DNA from: Aradus depressus
Taxonomy: Eukaryota; Arthropoda; Insecta; Hemiptera; Aradidae
Assembly: GCA_963662175.1 (NCBI GenBank)
Contig: OY759226.1
Span: 28,178,065-28,242,064, forward strand
Reading direction: 5' to 3'
DNA length: 64,000 bases
Shown here: positions 42,345 to 52,850 of the stretch, in pieces
Position numbering within the stretch: position 1 is the first letter of the stretch
How the letters are laid out: each line of letters opens with the position of its first letter
The notes under the pieces: generated by a model
The model's input: the letters and a program-made list of their open reading frames with translations, nothing else
Database searches by the model: none
What the model was told of the DNA's origin: nothing
Program-made: the position numbers and the translations under genes

Positions 42345-42550
42345 CATATTCATGTTAGCACAGGTGACAACTTTATCTCAAATTCATTGCTATAATCGTT
42401 TTTCAGTTAGAGCACTCTGGAAGTTCCAATTATATACACACACAGACAGACATCATCAAGAAAATTGGTCAAAATGCATATAGGGCACCTTGACATAAAA
42501 ATCCGTTGAAAACTCTCGGATTTTCGCACGATTTCAATACTTTCTTATAT
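42345..42550 (+). repeat. Element B, best copy in the window
   Basis: Contains CATATTCATGTTAGCACAGG, ATTGCTATAATCGTTTTTCA, the central ACACACACAGACAGACATCA, and the 3' part AATCCGTTGAAAACTCTCGG then ATTTTCGCACGATTTC, ending TTCTTATAT. The layout (central CAGACA tract, 3' GTTGAAAACTC) parallels element A, suggesting a related family. Confidence 0.65.
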
Positions 42551-42589
42551 TAAATAAAACTGAGAATTGAAGATACTCCTGCTTCTTCC

Positions 42590-42840
42590 TTGTTCGGCGA
42601 GGATCAGATCCTGGTTGACCACAACCGGCTCCGACCTGCCTCCAGCCGATGTCAGAGGTTGCTACAAGAACCAGACCTCTCTACACCTATAATCTCTTGT
42701 TCCTGGACTCAGACAAGGACAGTGGTTATCCTTCTTAGGCCCGACTCTTGGAGGACCTCCAAGCTCTGCGGTCGACATCCGACCTCCCCACGTACCTCGT
42801 CAACTGTCCAATCTTTCTGTTCGATTATCTTGGCCACTGC
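42590..42840 (+). pseudogene. GC-rich coding-like island, unidentified
   Basis: Several plus-strand frames are open over about 250 bp of distinctly GC-richer sequence. One reads LVDHNRLRPASSRCQRLLQE; another, later, reads LEDLQALRSTSDLPTYLVNC. Frame switching suggests a damaged coding sequence or transposon relic. No motif identifies it. Confidence 0.2.
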
Positions 42841-43053
42841 TTATTTTATAGTATTACTATTTTTTTTTTCATATTCAAATATGGAGATGATTGTCGTCCT
42901 CTCAATATTATGTATAATTTAAAAAATCAACTTTCAAATTCAACTTTCCTTTAACCTTTTGGTGTCGTTGACTACTCGAGTTTCAAAACAGCGCAGATCT
43001 CTTTTAATAGATTGAAAGAAAAAAATGTGGACATACTAATGATATAAAACAAA

Positions 43054-43645
43054 AGTGAATCACCAAAAATGTACTTCCCCAGCGCGAATTAATCAACGAA
43101 GTTTTCGCCCTTCCTCTGAAATCAGTAAAAAGCTTTGTAAGAAAAGCATAGATGATTTCCATCTTAATACTAAGTTTCAAATCACTAAATTTACTCATTT
43201 CTGAGTTGAGCCCCACTTGTCTGATCTCAAGGGCCGATTTCTTTGTAAATCAACAGGTGTCGTTCTTATTGGGGATCCTTTCTGTACGTGAACACGATAA
43301 CTCTCAATGGAATGAATGTATCGATATGAAAGTTTATATTTGCATCCATAAACTCATAATGATGACACCTTTTCATTTTCCGCGAAATCTGCACAAGGAA
43401 AGAGGGAATAAGGAGGGGAGAAGGGGGGTGGGGGCTCAACTAAAACCCTAATAACAGCCAATGTAATGAATGTAAGTATGGATATACTGGGGAAGTACAT
43501 TCTGCTGATTTACCACGACTTTTTTTTAATTTATTTTTGGAATCAAGGCTTCGGAAAACATGAAATTCCGGCGAAAATTCAACACCAAATTGTTGACTGA
43601 TTACATAACTTCCCCTATACTTAGTATTGCTGAGGAAGTATATAG
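43054..43645. repeat. Element A mosaic: plus / minus / plus
   Basis: A plus 5' end (43054-43283, GTGAATCACCAAAAATGTAC then TTCCCCAGCG) is followed by a minus copy (43285-43515) ending at an inverted 5' terminus (ACTGGGGAAGTACATTCTGC). A plus 3' half then follows (43520-43645, ATGAAATTCCGGCGAAAATT ... AACTTCCCCTATACTTAGTA then TTGCTGAGGAAGTA). Confidence 0.7.
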
Positions 43646-43796
43646 AGTTGCAGATGGGAGGCCGAAATCGGGTGTGGTTCGGTTTGGCAGACTTTGTGCG
43701 CAACTATACGATCGGCCCCTTCAAATTTACACTGGTTTATTCATTTAGGGTAGGGGGTCTGTCATCAGAGGCTCGGGCATCCTTTAACCTCCCAAC

Positions 43797-43909
43797 TGAA
43801 GGATGGTGTACTCAAGATCTTTTCGTCTTCCAGATGAAAAACGCAAGGACTTCGAACCCGCGATCTTGAGTTCAGCATACAAGCACGCTACCTCTAAGCT
43901 AAAGGCGCC
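43797..43909 (-). mobile_element. tRNA-SINE head and partial body
   Basis: Antisense ACTGAAGGATGGTGTACTCA, CTTCGAACCCGCGATCTTGA, CAAGCACGCTACCTCTAAGC then TAAAGGCGCC. Confidence 0.8.
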
Positions 43910-44300
43910 ATCAACATGAGCGATTATATTATGAATATATATTTGTTTTTTAAAAATGAAGTTATTTTGTACAATTATCTTTAACAAATTACTAACAACA
44001 TATGTAGAGAGAGATAAGGGCAGAACACACAAGGGCTGTTTGGAGAAGAGGTGACCATATGTCGGGTGGTTTTTTGTAGGGCCCATCCCTTGGGCGGAAG
44101 GGTCGAAATAATAGCACCCTTGCGAACAGAAAAAACATCAAATAAATAAAATTAAAAAAAAAATTAAATTAGGTGTTTATGATTGACTGGGAAAACTCAC
44201 GCCTGCCTTATTAAGTCTTCTGTAGAGAACGAAGGCATAGGCAATAGCGTAGCCAGAAATTAGCTTAAGGGGAAAGGGACGCTCAGAGGAGCGTGCCTGA
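43910..44300. other. No gene seen
   Basis: AT-rich with an antisense 100-aa frame starting near 44086 that overlaps the SINE and is not supported. Confidence 0.5.
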
Positions 44301-44520
44301 TATCTGGGAGGTAAAAAAACCTTGAGCACACCGTCTTTCGGATTAGTCGTTAAGCGATGGACCCGAACCTGATGTCAGGTACTCCTTAATGACCCCTAAT
44401 TCTAGGTGAATAAAAATTTAGGACTTCGATAATAGAGTCGGACTCCAGAGTGAAGAAAGAGCGCTCTGGTAGTAGGCGATATGACCTCGATGTCAAAGCC
44501 CGGGCATGAGACACAATGAC
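44301..44520 (+). mobile_element. tRNA-SINE, 5'-truncated
   Basis: ATATCTGGGAGGTAAAAAAA, CACACCGTCTTTCGGATTAG, AGCGCTCTGGTAGTAGGCGA and GCCCGGGCATGAGACAC. Confidence 0.85.
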
Positions 44521-44574
44521 TCTACTACGTATAAATATACAAGTTGGAGGTGTATAGGGGAAGAGTGATTATAC

Positions 44575-44798
44575 ATTCAATTGGCCGATTGGACTGAAAA
44601 TCGAAAGGTGTTGTCTTTATGGAGCTCTGGCCTCACATTTTAAATTTCGTATCGATATCGGGGAGTTATCGTATTTATAGACATACAGACAGACAGAAAT
44701 TGCATTTTTTCCATACATGGAATCTGGATATCGAAAAACATGAAATTTGATCGATTACATAACTTCCCCTATACTTCGTACAGCTAGGAAAGTAAAAT
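44575..44798 (+). repeat. Element A, 3' half with clean terminal hairpin
   Basis: GGCCGATTGGACTGAAAATC, CATACAGACAGACAGAAATT, then CATAACTTCCCCTATACTTC then GTACAGCTAGGAAAGTAAAA. The outer arms ACTTCCCC/GGAAAGT and inner TATAC/GTACA show the 3' hairpin directly. Confidence 0.75.
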
Positions 44799-45194
44799 CA
44801 CGACTTTAAATTTTAATTTGAAACTTTAAATAAACGTTGTATGAATACAAAAGTATCGATAATTGGTAATTGAAATGAATAAATTAATCGATATTTTTAT
44901 ATTAATGGCATCCCTACCCCTGAAACTGGACCTGACTTGTTGCCAGACAGTTGACTAGCCCTGTTCATATTTCATGAGACACCCTCCTTTGACTCTTCTC
45001 AGAACGTTATGAGTTGCGCTGTGCAGAGATCAGAGTACCATTAATGTCTGGAAACTAACAGATGTCGTTGGGGCGCCCCTACTGTCCTCCCCGCTGAGTC
45101 ATCCGGGGGATCCTACCCACAAAATTACCTCAGTTTTTCGCTCGGGAAACAATTTTCGAAACTATCTACATTTACTTTCTTACACCTTTAGTAA

Positions 45195-45530
45195 ATGGAA
45201 GTAACGGTACGAAAATCCGAGATCGACTTTTCAGCGGATTCATATTTCATTGATGTACATTTTACAAAATACCGCCAATATTTATGTCCTAATCAAAAAT
45301 ATCTACAAATAAAAGTTGTAAAGAAAATTTAAAGTCACATTTCATAAAAAAAACAAGTTTTTCGGAAGGTGAAACGTGCCGAAAACCATCCGAAAATGTC
45401 GTTTTGAAACTCATTTTTCTAGACATTCGAAAGTTATTCGAAAAAATGAAATTTCGGTAAAATCTCAATTTCAAATTTTTGACCGTACAGGAATAGCATC
45501 TTCTATACCTAGTATAATTGAGAAAGTAAA
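45195..45530. repeat. Element B (minus) then element A (plus) fragments
   Basis: 45195-45250 is antisense B (GGTACGAAAATCCGAGATCG then ACTTTTCAGCGGATT). 45440-45530 is the plus A 3' end (GAAATTTCGGTAAAATCTCA ... AATTGAGAAAGTAAAAAA). Bases 44799-45194 show no gene. Confidence 0.5.
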
Positions 45531-45658
45531 AAAAATATATTCCTGTATGTGGTGATGTTTTCTCTGTGGACCCTGATAGTTATACTAAAGAGGGGTTTTG
45601 AGAGAGTGGTAACTTACTAGTTGCCTACAGCCTAGTACCCTACCCATTCTGCTCCGAG

Positions 45659-45919
45659 TTGGAAAAGCAATGGCGGTCAAAATGTATGTTATATGAGCAT
45701 TTCTCGAGTTGGTGTCTTTCGCTCCTCTTATTCTCTGTACGAATAAAAATTAATGCAGCCTGGTTAAATTATGCGTTATTGCATAATCTTATTCTGATAT
45801 TGTACCTGGTGGTAATTATATGCAGTTACGATGCACCTTCAGAAGAACGCTACACTTACGAGTTACATATTCAGGATGACCGTTCCACAGGTCACCTTCC
45901 GTATTCCGTAGGTTGTTAG
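45659..45919 (+). CDS. Possible membrane or secreted protein exon
   Basis: An 86-codon frame with hydrophobic stretches (SSWCLSLLLFSV; LLHNLILILYLVVIIC) followed by a polar, protein-like tail (SYDAPSEERYTYELHIQDDR, then STGHLPYS) and a possible donor GTAGGT near 45907. The tail alone is also preceded by an acceptor-like TTATATGCAG ending at 45827, so it could be an exon without the hydrophobic part. No family recognised. Chance remains likely in AT-rich DNA. Confidence 0.22.
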   Translation: MEKQWRSKCMLYEHFSSWCLSLLLFSVRIKINAAWLNYALLHNLILILYLVVIICSYDAPSEERYTYELHIQDDRSTGHLPYSVGC

Positions 45920-46639
45920 ATATTTATCGTAGCTACTAGCCATCGTTGCATGATAATAATGACAGATTTACAACTTTCGACTTTTCATGAAATAAGATTG
46001 CATCGAATAATCTAGTATGAATAAAACCATGTTTGAACATGTTACCGTACATTGCTTACGAGTAAAAGGTGAAGCTTAAGCTAATAATTATTCATATAAG
46101 AATAAATATTACAATGAATAAGAATAATTATTCATATTCGCTGAACTGATTTAAGGTCTACCATTTACTTCAAGTAAATGCTTTTATATCACGCTTCTAC
46201 TAAAGATCATTTATATCAGTTTTATTCAAAATGCCCACAGCCTCCGAAATTAATATAATCAGGCGCTCGATCAACAGCGAAACCTCCTTTTAGTGGAGAG
46301 TCATTTGCAACATTTCAACACTCAGATAATTTGACTGCGCGGTTTGCCTAATTTTATAAATGATTGCGCAGGATGATCTCAGTAAACCCCTGGTTGTCCT
46401 GAAAATCAATTAACCAAGACCATTTCTGAAGTACAAAAAAACTGTCTATATCACAGGTGTTGAGGTGAATTCATTTTTACCGTCCAGGGATGTATAGCTC
46501 ATTTGTTAGTGTTCTGAAATTTCGATTTCCAAAAATGAAAGAACATTATAAATTGAAGAAATAAATGAAAAATGACAACTGGCTCATCGGTCAGTGGTCT
46601 CCTCCTTTATTAACAACGCTTCGTAGTGGATGACATAAC
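45920..46639. other. No gene; isolated copy of a repeated motif
   Basis: TGACTGCGCGGTTTGCC ... GATTGCGCAGGATGATCTCA at about 46335-46381 is an outlying copy of the duplicated block at 46640-46890. Otherwise AT-rich. Confidence 0.45.
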
Positions 46640-46890
46640 TGCGCGGTGCGCTGCCAGGTTAAGGGACTGATTGCGCAGACAGGATGATCTCATGGACAGG
46701 TGATTATCGCCCCTCTGACAGATGTCCCATCATTTTCTCAGACTATTCCAATATCTACAACGCTGTCTTCTGTCCAGTCCCTAGATGATCTAACAGCGCA
46801 GACCGCTCCCGGGTTTGGGGACTGATTGCGCAGACAGGATGATCTCATGGACAGGTGATTATCGCCTCTCTGACAGATGTCCCATCACGA
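46640..46890. repeat. 155-bp tandem duplication
   Basis: GGGACTGATTGCGCAGACAG then GATGATCTCATGGACAGGTG and ATTATCGCCYCTCTGACAGA occur at 46664 and 46819, 155 bp apart and nearly identical over about 75 bp. Confidence 0.85.
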
Positions 46891-47360
46891 CTCCACTATA
46901 TGACCCCTCATCCTTGTGTCACTACAGACAAGGTCACTAGTCACGACATCAACTCTTCAGACGTTCACATTTCTTTTTATTTTAACCTTTTTTTCTTCTA
47001 TTTTTCATTATCTTTAGAGTATATTTACCTTCTTTTTTCAGCTATTACCATTATTTTCTTGTGACGAATGTCTTCCCTTTTACAAGAGACATTACCAAAG
47101 TAATTGCTAGCCTAAGTTCAATTTTGGGCTCTTCAAGGTTGTTGGATGTTCGTAATTTGGAAATGTGGTCACCGCTTCAATAAGTCACACTTTAGGCATG
47201 TTTTGTTAATTGTGCCGTCACCAACAGCGCTCCACTCTGGTTCTCTTCCCTCAGATTTCATATTAATATTAAAAAAAGCTATAACAGGTAATTAATACGT
47301 CATTGAGTTGTATACATTAATTAGGTCATAAATTAAAGTTAAGTATTGGGTCTCATAGCC
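46891..47360. other. No gene seen
   Basis: AT-rich with T-runs and no supported open frame. The 69-aa frame ending at 47064 is low complexity. Confidence 0.5.
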
Positions 47361-47405
47361 AGGCTTTACTACCAGAGCGCTCTTTCGTCACTCAGGTGGA
47401 CTTGT
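47361..47405 (-). mobile_element. tRNA-SINE, 3' domain fragment
   Basis: TACTACCAGAGCGCTCTTTC then GTCACTCAGGTGGACTTG. Confidence 0.7.
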
Positions 47406-47424
47406 TGCCTCGCCCTTGAACGCC

Positions 47425-47655
47425 CCCTTCCCTTTGGTCTCTTTGGCTGAAAATCATCGTTCTGGATTCACATATAAAATTGTGTATCGATATCTATATC
47501 TCTATATCGATATCTCTCGCAGATATAAACATACATAGAAATTGTTTTTTTTTTTTATATATTTGGAAAACATGAAATTCCGTTGAAAACTCAGAATCGA
47601 ATTTTTGACCGATTACATAACTTCTCTTACACTTCATACAGCTAGGTAAGAAGAA
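47425..47655 (+). repeat. Element A, 3' half
   Basis: TCTTTGGCTGAAAATCATCG, GTGTATCGATATCTATATCT with a local TCGATATC duplication, ACATGAAATTCCGTTGAAAA, then CGATTACATAACTTCTCTTA and CAGCTAGGTAAG. Confidence 0.7.
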
Positions 47656-48269
47656 AGGACAAATGGCAGTCGACTTTTAAAGAAAACGTTGAAAATAATA
47701 TGGGGTTGGTTTCAATATAACAATGTGGGCTTGGAGGAGGCGAGGGGGTAGTGACATATTAAAAGTGCCCTCGTGAGGCGTAGGACCGGGGAGGGGGGCG
47801 CCCTATTAGGGGGCGGGTGAGGTGATGTATGCCGCCCCTGGGGGCCGCCTTATCACACGGCCAATTCGCCCGCCCTCCTCCAAGATAGCACCCCCCTCAG
47901 CCTACGCCACCCTCATATTTCGAAAAGACGACATGTATAAATAGCCACATCCTCCGACAACGATTATTCTCAACTGTCTTCATCATTCAATAGAGAAGAT
48001 GGCGGGGGGGAGCGGTTGAGAAATGAAGAGAGAAAGGCGAACCAACGCGAAAATTGCAGGTGGCATTATGAGAGCGAAACTCTAGTTTTGCCCAATACGG
48101 GAGGTAACAAAATTGATCAAATATTTGATACTGAGTTCTTTCGTCGACGATTAATTTAATTTCTAGGACCCCAACAAACCTCCTTCCTTCATGTAACTTT
48201 CTCATTATTACCATCTACCCGCCATGTTGTTTAGTAAATTTTATTTGGTTTCTAGCCACCAATCTCTTT
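47656..48269. other. No gene seen
   Basis: Includes a GC-rich patch (47750-47920) with G- and C-rich words and no open frame of interest. The 75-aa minus-strand frame at 47987-48214 is not recognised. Confidence 0.45.
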
Positions 48270-48635
48270 ATATTTTTATTGTATTATTATCTGTAGTATT
48301 ATATTATATCACCATCCACGCAGGTTTATCTACCTTATTTCGTTTTCAGCCTTAATACATGTCTTTATTTTATTTTCTCATTATTCGCATTATTATTTTT
48401 GTATGTTTTATGTTTATATATTTTTTAAAGAATTTAACGATGATTATTTATTCTCTTCATTTATTTATGTAAGCTAATATTTTTTGTTCTTCATTATCAA
48501 ATATCTGTAACGCCAACTCCGACTGACGGCCAAAATGGCTATAGTCTAAGTGTTTTTTTTTCTTTGTATATTTCTTGGAATGATGTTATTTTTCTTATTT
48601 TAATAAAAACCATTCTATTCTAGTCTATTCTATTC
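48270..48635 (+). repeat. Possible non-LTR retrotransposon 3' tail
   Basis: A T-rich 3'-UTR-like stretch with GCCAACTCCGACTGACGGCC then AAAATGGCTATAGTCTAAG leads to TTAATAAAAACCATTCTATT and a simple tail (ATTCTA/GTCTATTC repeats). The 3' simple-sequence tail is typical of some LINEs. No reverse transcriptase is seen. Confidence 0.3.
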
Positions 48636-48885
48636 GTCGATGTACTTTCCCAGCTCGAATTATTTTTAATTAATTGAGTTTCCGCTCTCCCTCTAAACCC
48701 TTTTTAAATCACTAGTTAATTCACTAATGGACTAAATTGAAACGCTAAATTCAAAAGCTATCTGTAGGTCTGAATCCACAATTTGTAGATTGGAATGAAA
48801 TTTTTGTGAAACAAAATCGAATTTTCGACCACTGATTAGGTACCTATGTAACGTTCCTCATAGTATATCTGAAACTGTACAAGTC
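48636..48885 (+). repeat. Element A, degenerate copy
   Basis: CGATGTACTTTCCCAGCTCG, TTCCGCTCTCCCTCTAAACC and GACCACTGATTAGGTACCTA. Confidence 0.5.
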
Positions 48886-48956
48886 ACAGAGTTAAAATTG
48901 TATATTTTTTTTATAAAACAAAAAAGGTGAAATATATTTTCTGAATCCGAAAGGAA

Positions 48957-49281
48957 AAAAGGTCGTTGAATCACCAGCATTATACCTCCCCAACACGAAT
49001 TAATCAACTAGGTGTTTTCTTTTCCCCTAAAACAAATCGATAAGCTTCGCTGAAGATCATTAGATGAATTACACAGAGATGTATGAATCTTGATACTTAA
49101 CTTCGTGTCAATACGTGTATTCTACCAACAGTTATCGTGTTCACAGACACACAGAGACCATTTTTTTTTTTACTTTTTGGAACATGGATAAGGAAAACAT
49201 GAAATACAGATGAACAATTAACACAGCATTTCTGACCGATTACGTAACTTGCTGTATACTTTGTCAAGCTGGGGAAGTTCA
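48957..49281 (+). repeat. Element A, complete short copy (reference copy)
   Basis: A-rich flank, then GGTCGTTGAATCACCAGCAT, TATACCTCCCCAACACGAAT; central TGTTCACAGACACACAGAGA and T-run; GAAAACATGAAATACAGATG; and the 3' end CCGATTACGTAACTTGCTGT then CAAGCTGGGGAAGTTC. Length 325 bp. No open frame. Confidence 0.8.
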
Positions 49282-49529
49282 ACACATCCCAAGATGGTAC
49301 AATAACCTAAAAACATTCGCCTTTACACATGTTTTCCATTAGAACAATATCAGTATGCCCATCCCCAATAGTGACCTTTGACCCCATCTTCGAACTTGAC
49401 CCCTCTCTGGAAAAGGTCACTCCCAAGTTGGGATCAACCTAAGTGTGGACTGTCCCCTTTCTAGCTAAAAAAGACAGTTCAGCAAAGCAACTTTCTAAAA
49501 GTGAAGTAACTGTTTTTTTTTTTTTGTGT

Positions 49530-49707
49530 ATCTCATGTTCTGGCTTTAACTACGAGGTCATATCGCCCACTACCAGAGCGTCCTTTTATTGCTCTTGTGG
49601 ACATAAGCCCGAGTCTATAGTGGGAATCTTAAGTGTTACCTAAACAGTACCTGACAGGCTTGTGACCATCGCTTAAAGCCCAATCCGAAGGACGGCCTGC
49701 TCAAGTA
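49530..49707 (-). mobile_element. tRNA-SINE, head missing
   Basis: Antisense ACGAGGTCATATCGCCCACT, CACTACCAGAGCGTCC, then CAATCCGAAGGACGGCCTGC. Confidence 0.85.
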
Positions 49708-50037
49708 ACTAATTTTTGAAATATTTCATTCAGAAGATATCAACAATTTTGACGTAAAACGTCTATTCGCTCGTTAAGCACAGTGATAGCCGGTCAAACT
49801 TTCTTGTGTTACAAAATACCGTCAGATTTCAATCGCTAATAACTACGAGACTAATAATGCGATAACAATGGTTGAGGTCACAATGGATAGAGCATGTCTG
49901 TACGTGTTTGTTGTGCAGTGTTTGTTTTGCCTGTGACATTATCGGACTAGTGTGGGCGCCGGCGGATGTTTGTTGCTAATTAGTGTTGTGTAAAATTAGA
50001 AATTAGTGTAGCGTGATTAGATTCGGGTGTCATTGTA

Positions 50038-50464
50038 ATGAGCTTGAGGAGCACTACTAGGACTCAAAGTGAAACAATAAAAATATTCGCCGAATTATAT
50101 GTAAAAATCGGTATTAAATTGAAAATAGCAAAGAAAATTAAAGATGTCTTATATGAATCGTAAAAATGCGCGGAATTATAGAAAACGCAAATCAGAGGAA
50201 AGCTCGCATCAAAAGGAATTTAAAAAACCTAAAAAGTCTAGTGCCGAGCAAATGCAAGAGCTACGGCAGCATCGAAAAGAAAATGAAAAAACGGCGCAAA
50301 GACGGAAAATCTACTGCGTGGAACTTGACGTTGATGTTTTTTTTTTGTTTTTGTTTTCTCTTAGTCGCGATTTTTTGAATGATTTTTGTATGTGTCTGGC
50401 AGTGCTTTGTGCAGGTTCTAAGGTTCTAACTGACAAGCGGGTGACATTTAGTCATTGGCGGTAG
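50038..50464 (+). CDS. Basic charged ORF pair, possible transposon protein start
   Basis: An upstream 41-codon frame (50038-50163, MSLRSTTRTQSETIKIFAEL...) overlaps a second ATG at 50144. The second frame reads MSYMNRKNARNYRKRKSEES, then KKPKKSSAEQMQELRQHRKE, then a T-rich stretch. The Lys/Arg-rich start with an S-A-E-x-M-x-E-x-R-x-x-R-K-E pattern resembles N-terminal regions of proteins encoded by several insect transposons, but is too short to assign. The T-run and CTCTTAG at about 50337-50364 could be an intron acceptor. After that the frame looks non-coding. It could also be the first exon of a host gene. Confidence 0.3.
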
Positions 50465-51839
50465 GCAGACGCTACTGAACATTCCATCAGCTTGCACTGA
50501 ACAAGGCTTCATGTGACAGAAAGCCGGTGCTGCCAAACAAACCAGTGGGTCTCTACCAGCTTTCGTTTCGCTTAAGTTAGTTCGATTTCGTTCGATCTCA
50601 AATTTGATGACATTACTTGGTAGGAAAATTCATAGGGAACATTTTTCGTAAGAACAAATTTTTCGATAGGACTAACTGTTTCGATTAAATCGATCAAATG
50701 TTTGAATAAATTAGATACCAGTTGTTATTTTAAGACAGTTAGGATCATCTTCATGAGTTCATTGCTACAATCGTTTCTGGATATAAGGTGAGTACATTAA
50801 CAAACATTCATCATCACAGTGGTTCATTAGTGAGTCAAGTATCCAGTACAGCTAAACTGTTTCCATCAGCCGCTAAATGTCTGCTTTAATTATTTCTCAT
50901 TATCGTTAGCTCATTGGCCAACCAAATCTTGCTCACTTTTCTCAATTAACTGTATTTTGATTGATTTTTTTGTTTTCCTATTTTTGAAGCGAAGACTTCA
51001 GAGAATAATCAAATCCCTACACAATTAATTTATATATATATGTATATATATTTTTTTTTGAAAATCACAAATTGACTGAGGGTACCCAGGTCCTTCAGTG
51101 ATCCGAGATCTAGAGTTGTGTTCAGATATAATAACCGAAGGAATAGCGTTTTCCTGTTTTCTACCCGACTCCCTGCAACTTTTGAACGGTAACTGATAAT
51201 TAAATTCTGTCAAGTGCCAATTAAGGATGGATGCAGATAAGATCCCTACAGATACAGATAACATCTATACGCTTCCCGACTATAACAGCTCCATTTTTTT
51301 TTTCGAAGAGAGTATACAATTTTGTCTATTTTCTATTTTTTTTTCCAGGAAATTTAGACATTTCGAGAGATTCTTGACATTGATTTTGAAGGGCTGAATG
51401 AGAACAAAACTTAATTTGAATATAAAACGTTTATAAACACTCTTTATTGTAAAAATTTTGCCAAAAATGCATATTAACAATGAATTAAGGTCGTAAATAT
51501 AGAGAAGCGTGCATGAATCATCTGGCTCCGTGAAGTCACAGAAATCAAAAATGTACACTATGTTCCTGTACCAATAAAAATTCGGCTAGAGTCCGTAATA
51601 CTTAACTTGTTGTTACTTAAGATTTGAGCCACTAAATACTCAAGTCACTTCTCATTAGCTTCATCTTCAATTTGGTAAAACAGGAACTAATCACTAAGGG
51701 ATGTTTTTGAAGGGAACTTCACTTTTCGCCGCACTGCAGCAGTACTTAATTTCGACAACACAATATTCAATTAATGAATATGAAAATGATTACATTTCAG
51801 GAGAGCAGTAATAAATAGTATACTTATTTTGATAATTGT
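50465..51839. other. No gene seen
   Basis: AT-rich. A short element B-like motif (TCATTGCTACAATCGTTTCT) occurs at about 50759. The minus-strand frames at 51025-51264 and 51280-51558 are AT-rich and not supported. Confidence 0.5.
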
Positions 51840-52360
51840 ATATATTTTTCTTCATAAATTTATTATTTCACATATTTTTATCCATATATTTATTTTTATT
51901 TATAATTTTTTTATTTTATTTTTATTTTTTTTCCTTCTTTCTCTTCTCACTTTTTTCTGTTTAGCCCTTTTTTTTATTTTCTAAAATTAATTTTTATTCC
52001 AAACCTAGTCTGGGCATCCTTCCTACTCTTCTATAGTCAACCATTATGTACTCTGATTTTTATTAATCTATTTTATTCCTTCATATTTATATATTTAGAT
52101 ACTTTATTATACATTCTCCTATTTATATAGATACATTTATTTTCGTATATTTCTTCATAGTTACCCTGTTCATATTAATTTTTTATTTATTATAGTCTAG
52201 TTATTCTTCACTGTAGCACTAATTTATTTATTCTTGTATTTATTTCTTTGCATGGCATACTGATACTTTAATTATTTCCTTTTCTTTTTGACTCTGTATG
52301 TCCTTATTCTTACGGGACCTCGGTCCCAGAATAAAATTTCTTTTAATTTCATTCAAATCA
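51840..52360. repeat. T-rich low-complexity, possible LINE tail
   Basis: About 450 bp of TTTATT/TTTTATTT sequence ends in CTTACGGGACCTCGGTCCCA then GAATAAAATTTC. A short hairpin (GGGACC/GGTCCC) followed by AATAAA looks like a retrotransposon 3' end. No coding region is attached. Confidence 0.3.
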
Positions 52361-52469
52361 TAGAAGGGGAAATGGAGACAAAAAAATGTTATTTCATTTT
52401 CTCAGTTGTTTTGTTCTACACATTTTTCGTTAAATTTAGAAATAACGGATATAAGTAAAACTGTTGGTT

Positions 52470-52640
52470 TGTTCCGACATTTCTTCCAGAGGTGTCGTCA
52501 TTTTTCTTTTTTCTGACAATATTTCGGGACACTTACACGTCCTTTCTTCTGTGATCAGTGACCAGAAGAAGGGACTTGTAAGTGTACCGAAATATTGTCA
52601 GAAAAAAAAAGACAAGAAGAAATGCCGAAAAAAACCAACA
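52470..52640. repeat. Clean inverted repeat, hammerhead-like family 3
   Basis: The left arm TTTTTTCTGACAATATTTCG, GGACACTTACACGTCC, TTTCTTCTG is mirrored by CAGAAGAAGGGACTTGTAAG, TGTACCGAAATATTGTCAGA around an 11-base centre. Each arm has CAGAAGA, a stem (GGAC/GTCC) and GAAA, but CAGAAGA breaks the CUGANGA rule at the second base. It is therefore related in layout but doubtful as a ribozyme. Confidence 0.6.
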
Positions 52641-52689
52641 ATTCAATATCCCAGAGAAGTTTAAGAAACATATAAGTAGCATTTTCAAG

Positions 52690-52850
52690 TAGCGAAAGAG
52701 GCGAGAGGTAGCGAGGTGGGGAGGAGAGGTAGTGAGGCGGGAAGGAGAGATAAGTGAGGTGGGGAGGAGAGGTAAGTGAGGTGGGGAGGAGAGGTAAGTG
52801 AGGTGGGGAGGAGAGGTAAGTGAGGTGGGGAAGAGAGGTAAGTGAGATGG
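52690..52850. repeat. 22-bp minisatellite, about 6 units
   Basis: The unit is AGGTGGGGAGGAGAGGTAAG then TG, with early units more diverged (AGGCGGGAAGGAGAGATAAG). Bases 52851-53490 show no gene; the 53104-53371 frames are not supported. Confidence 0.9.
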
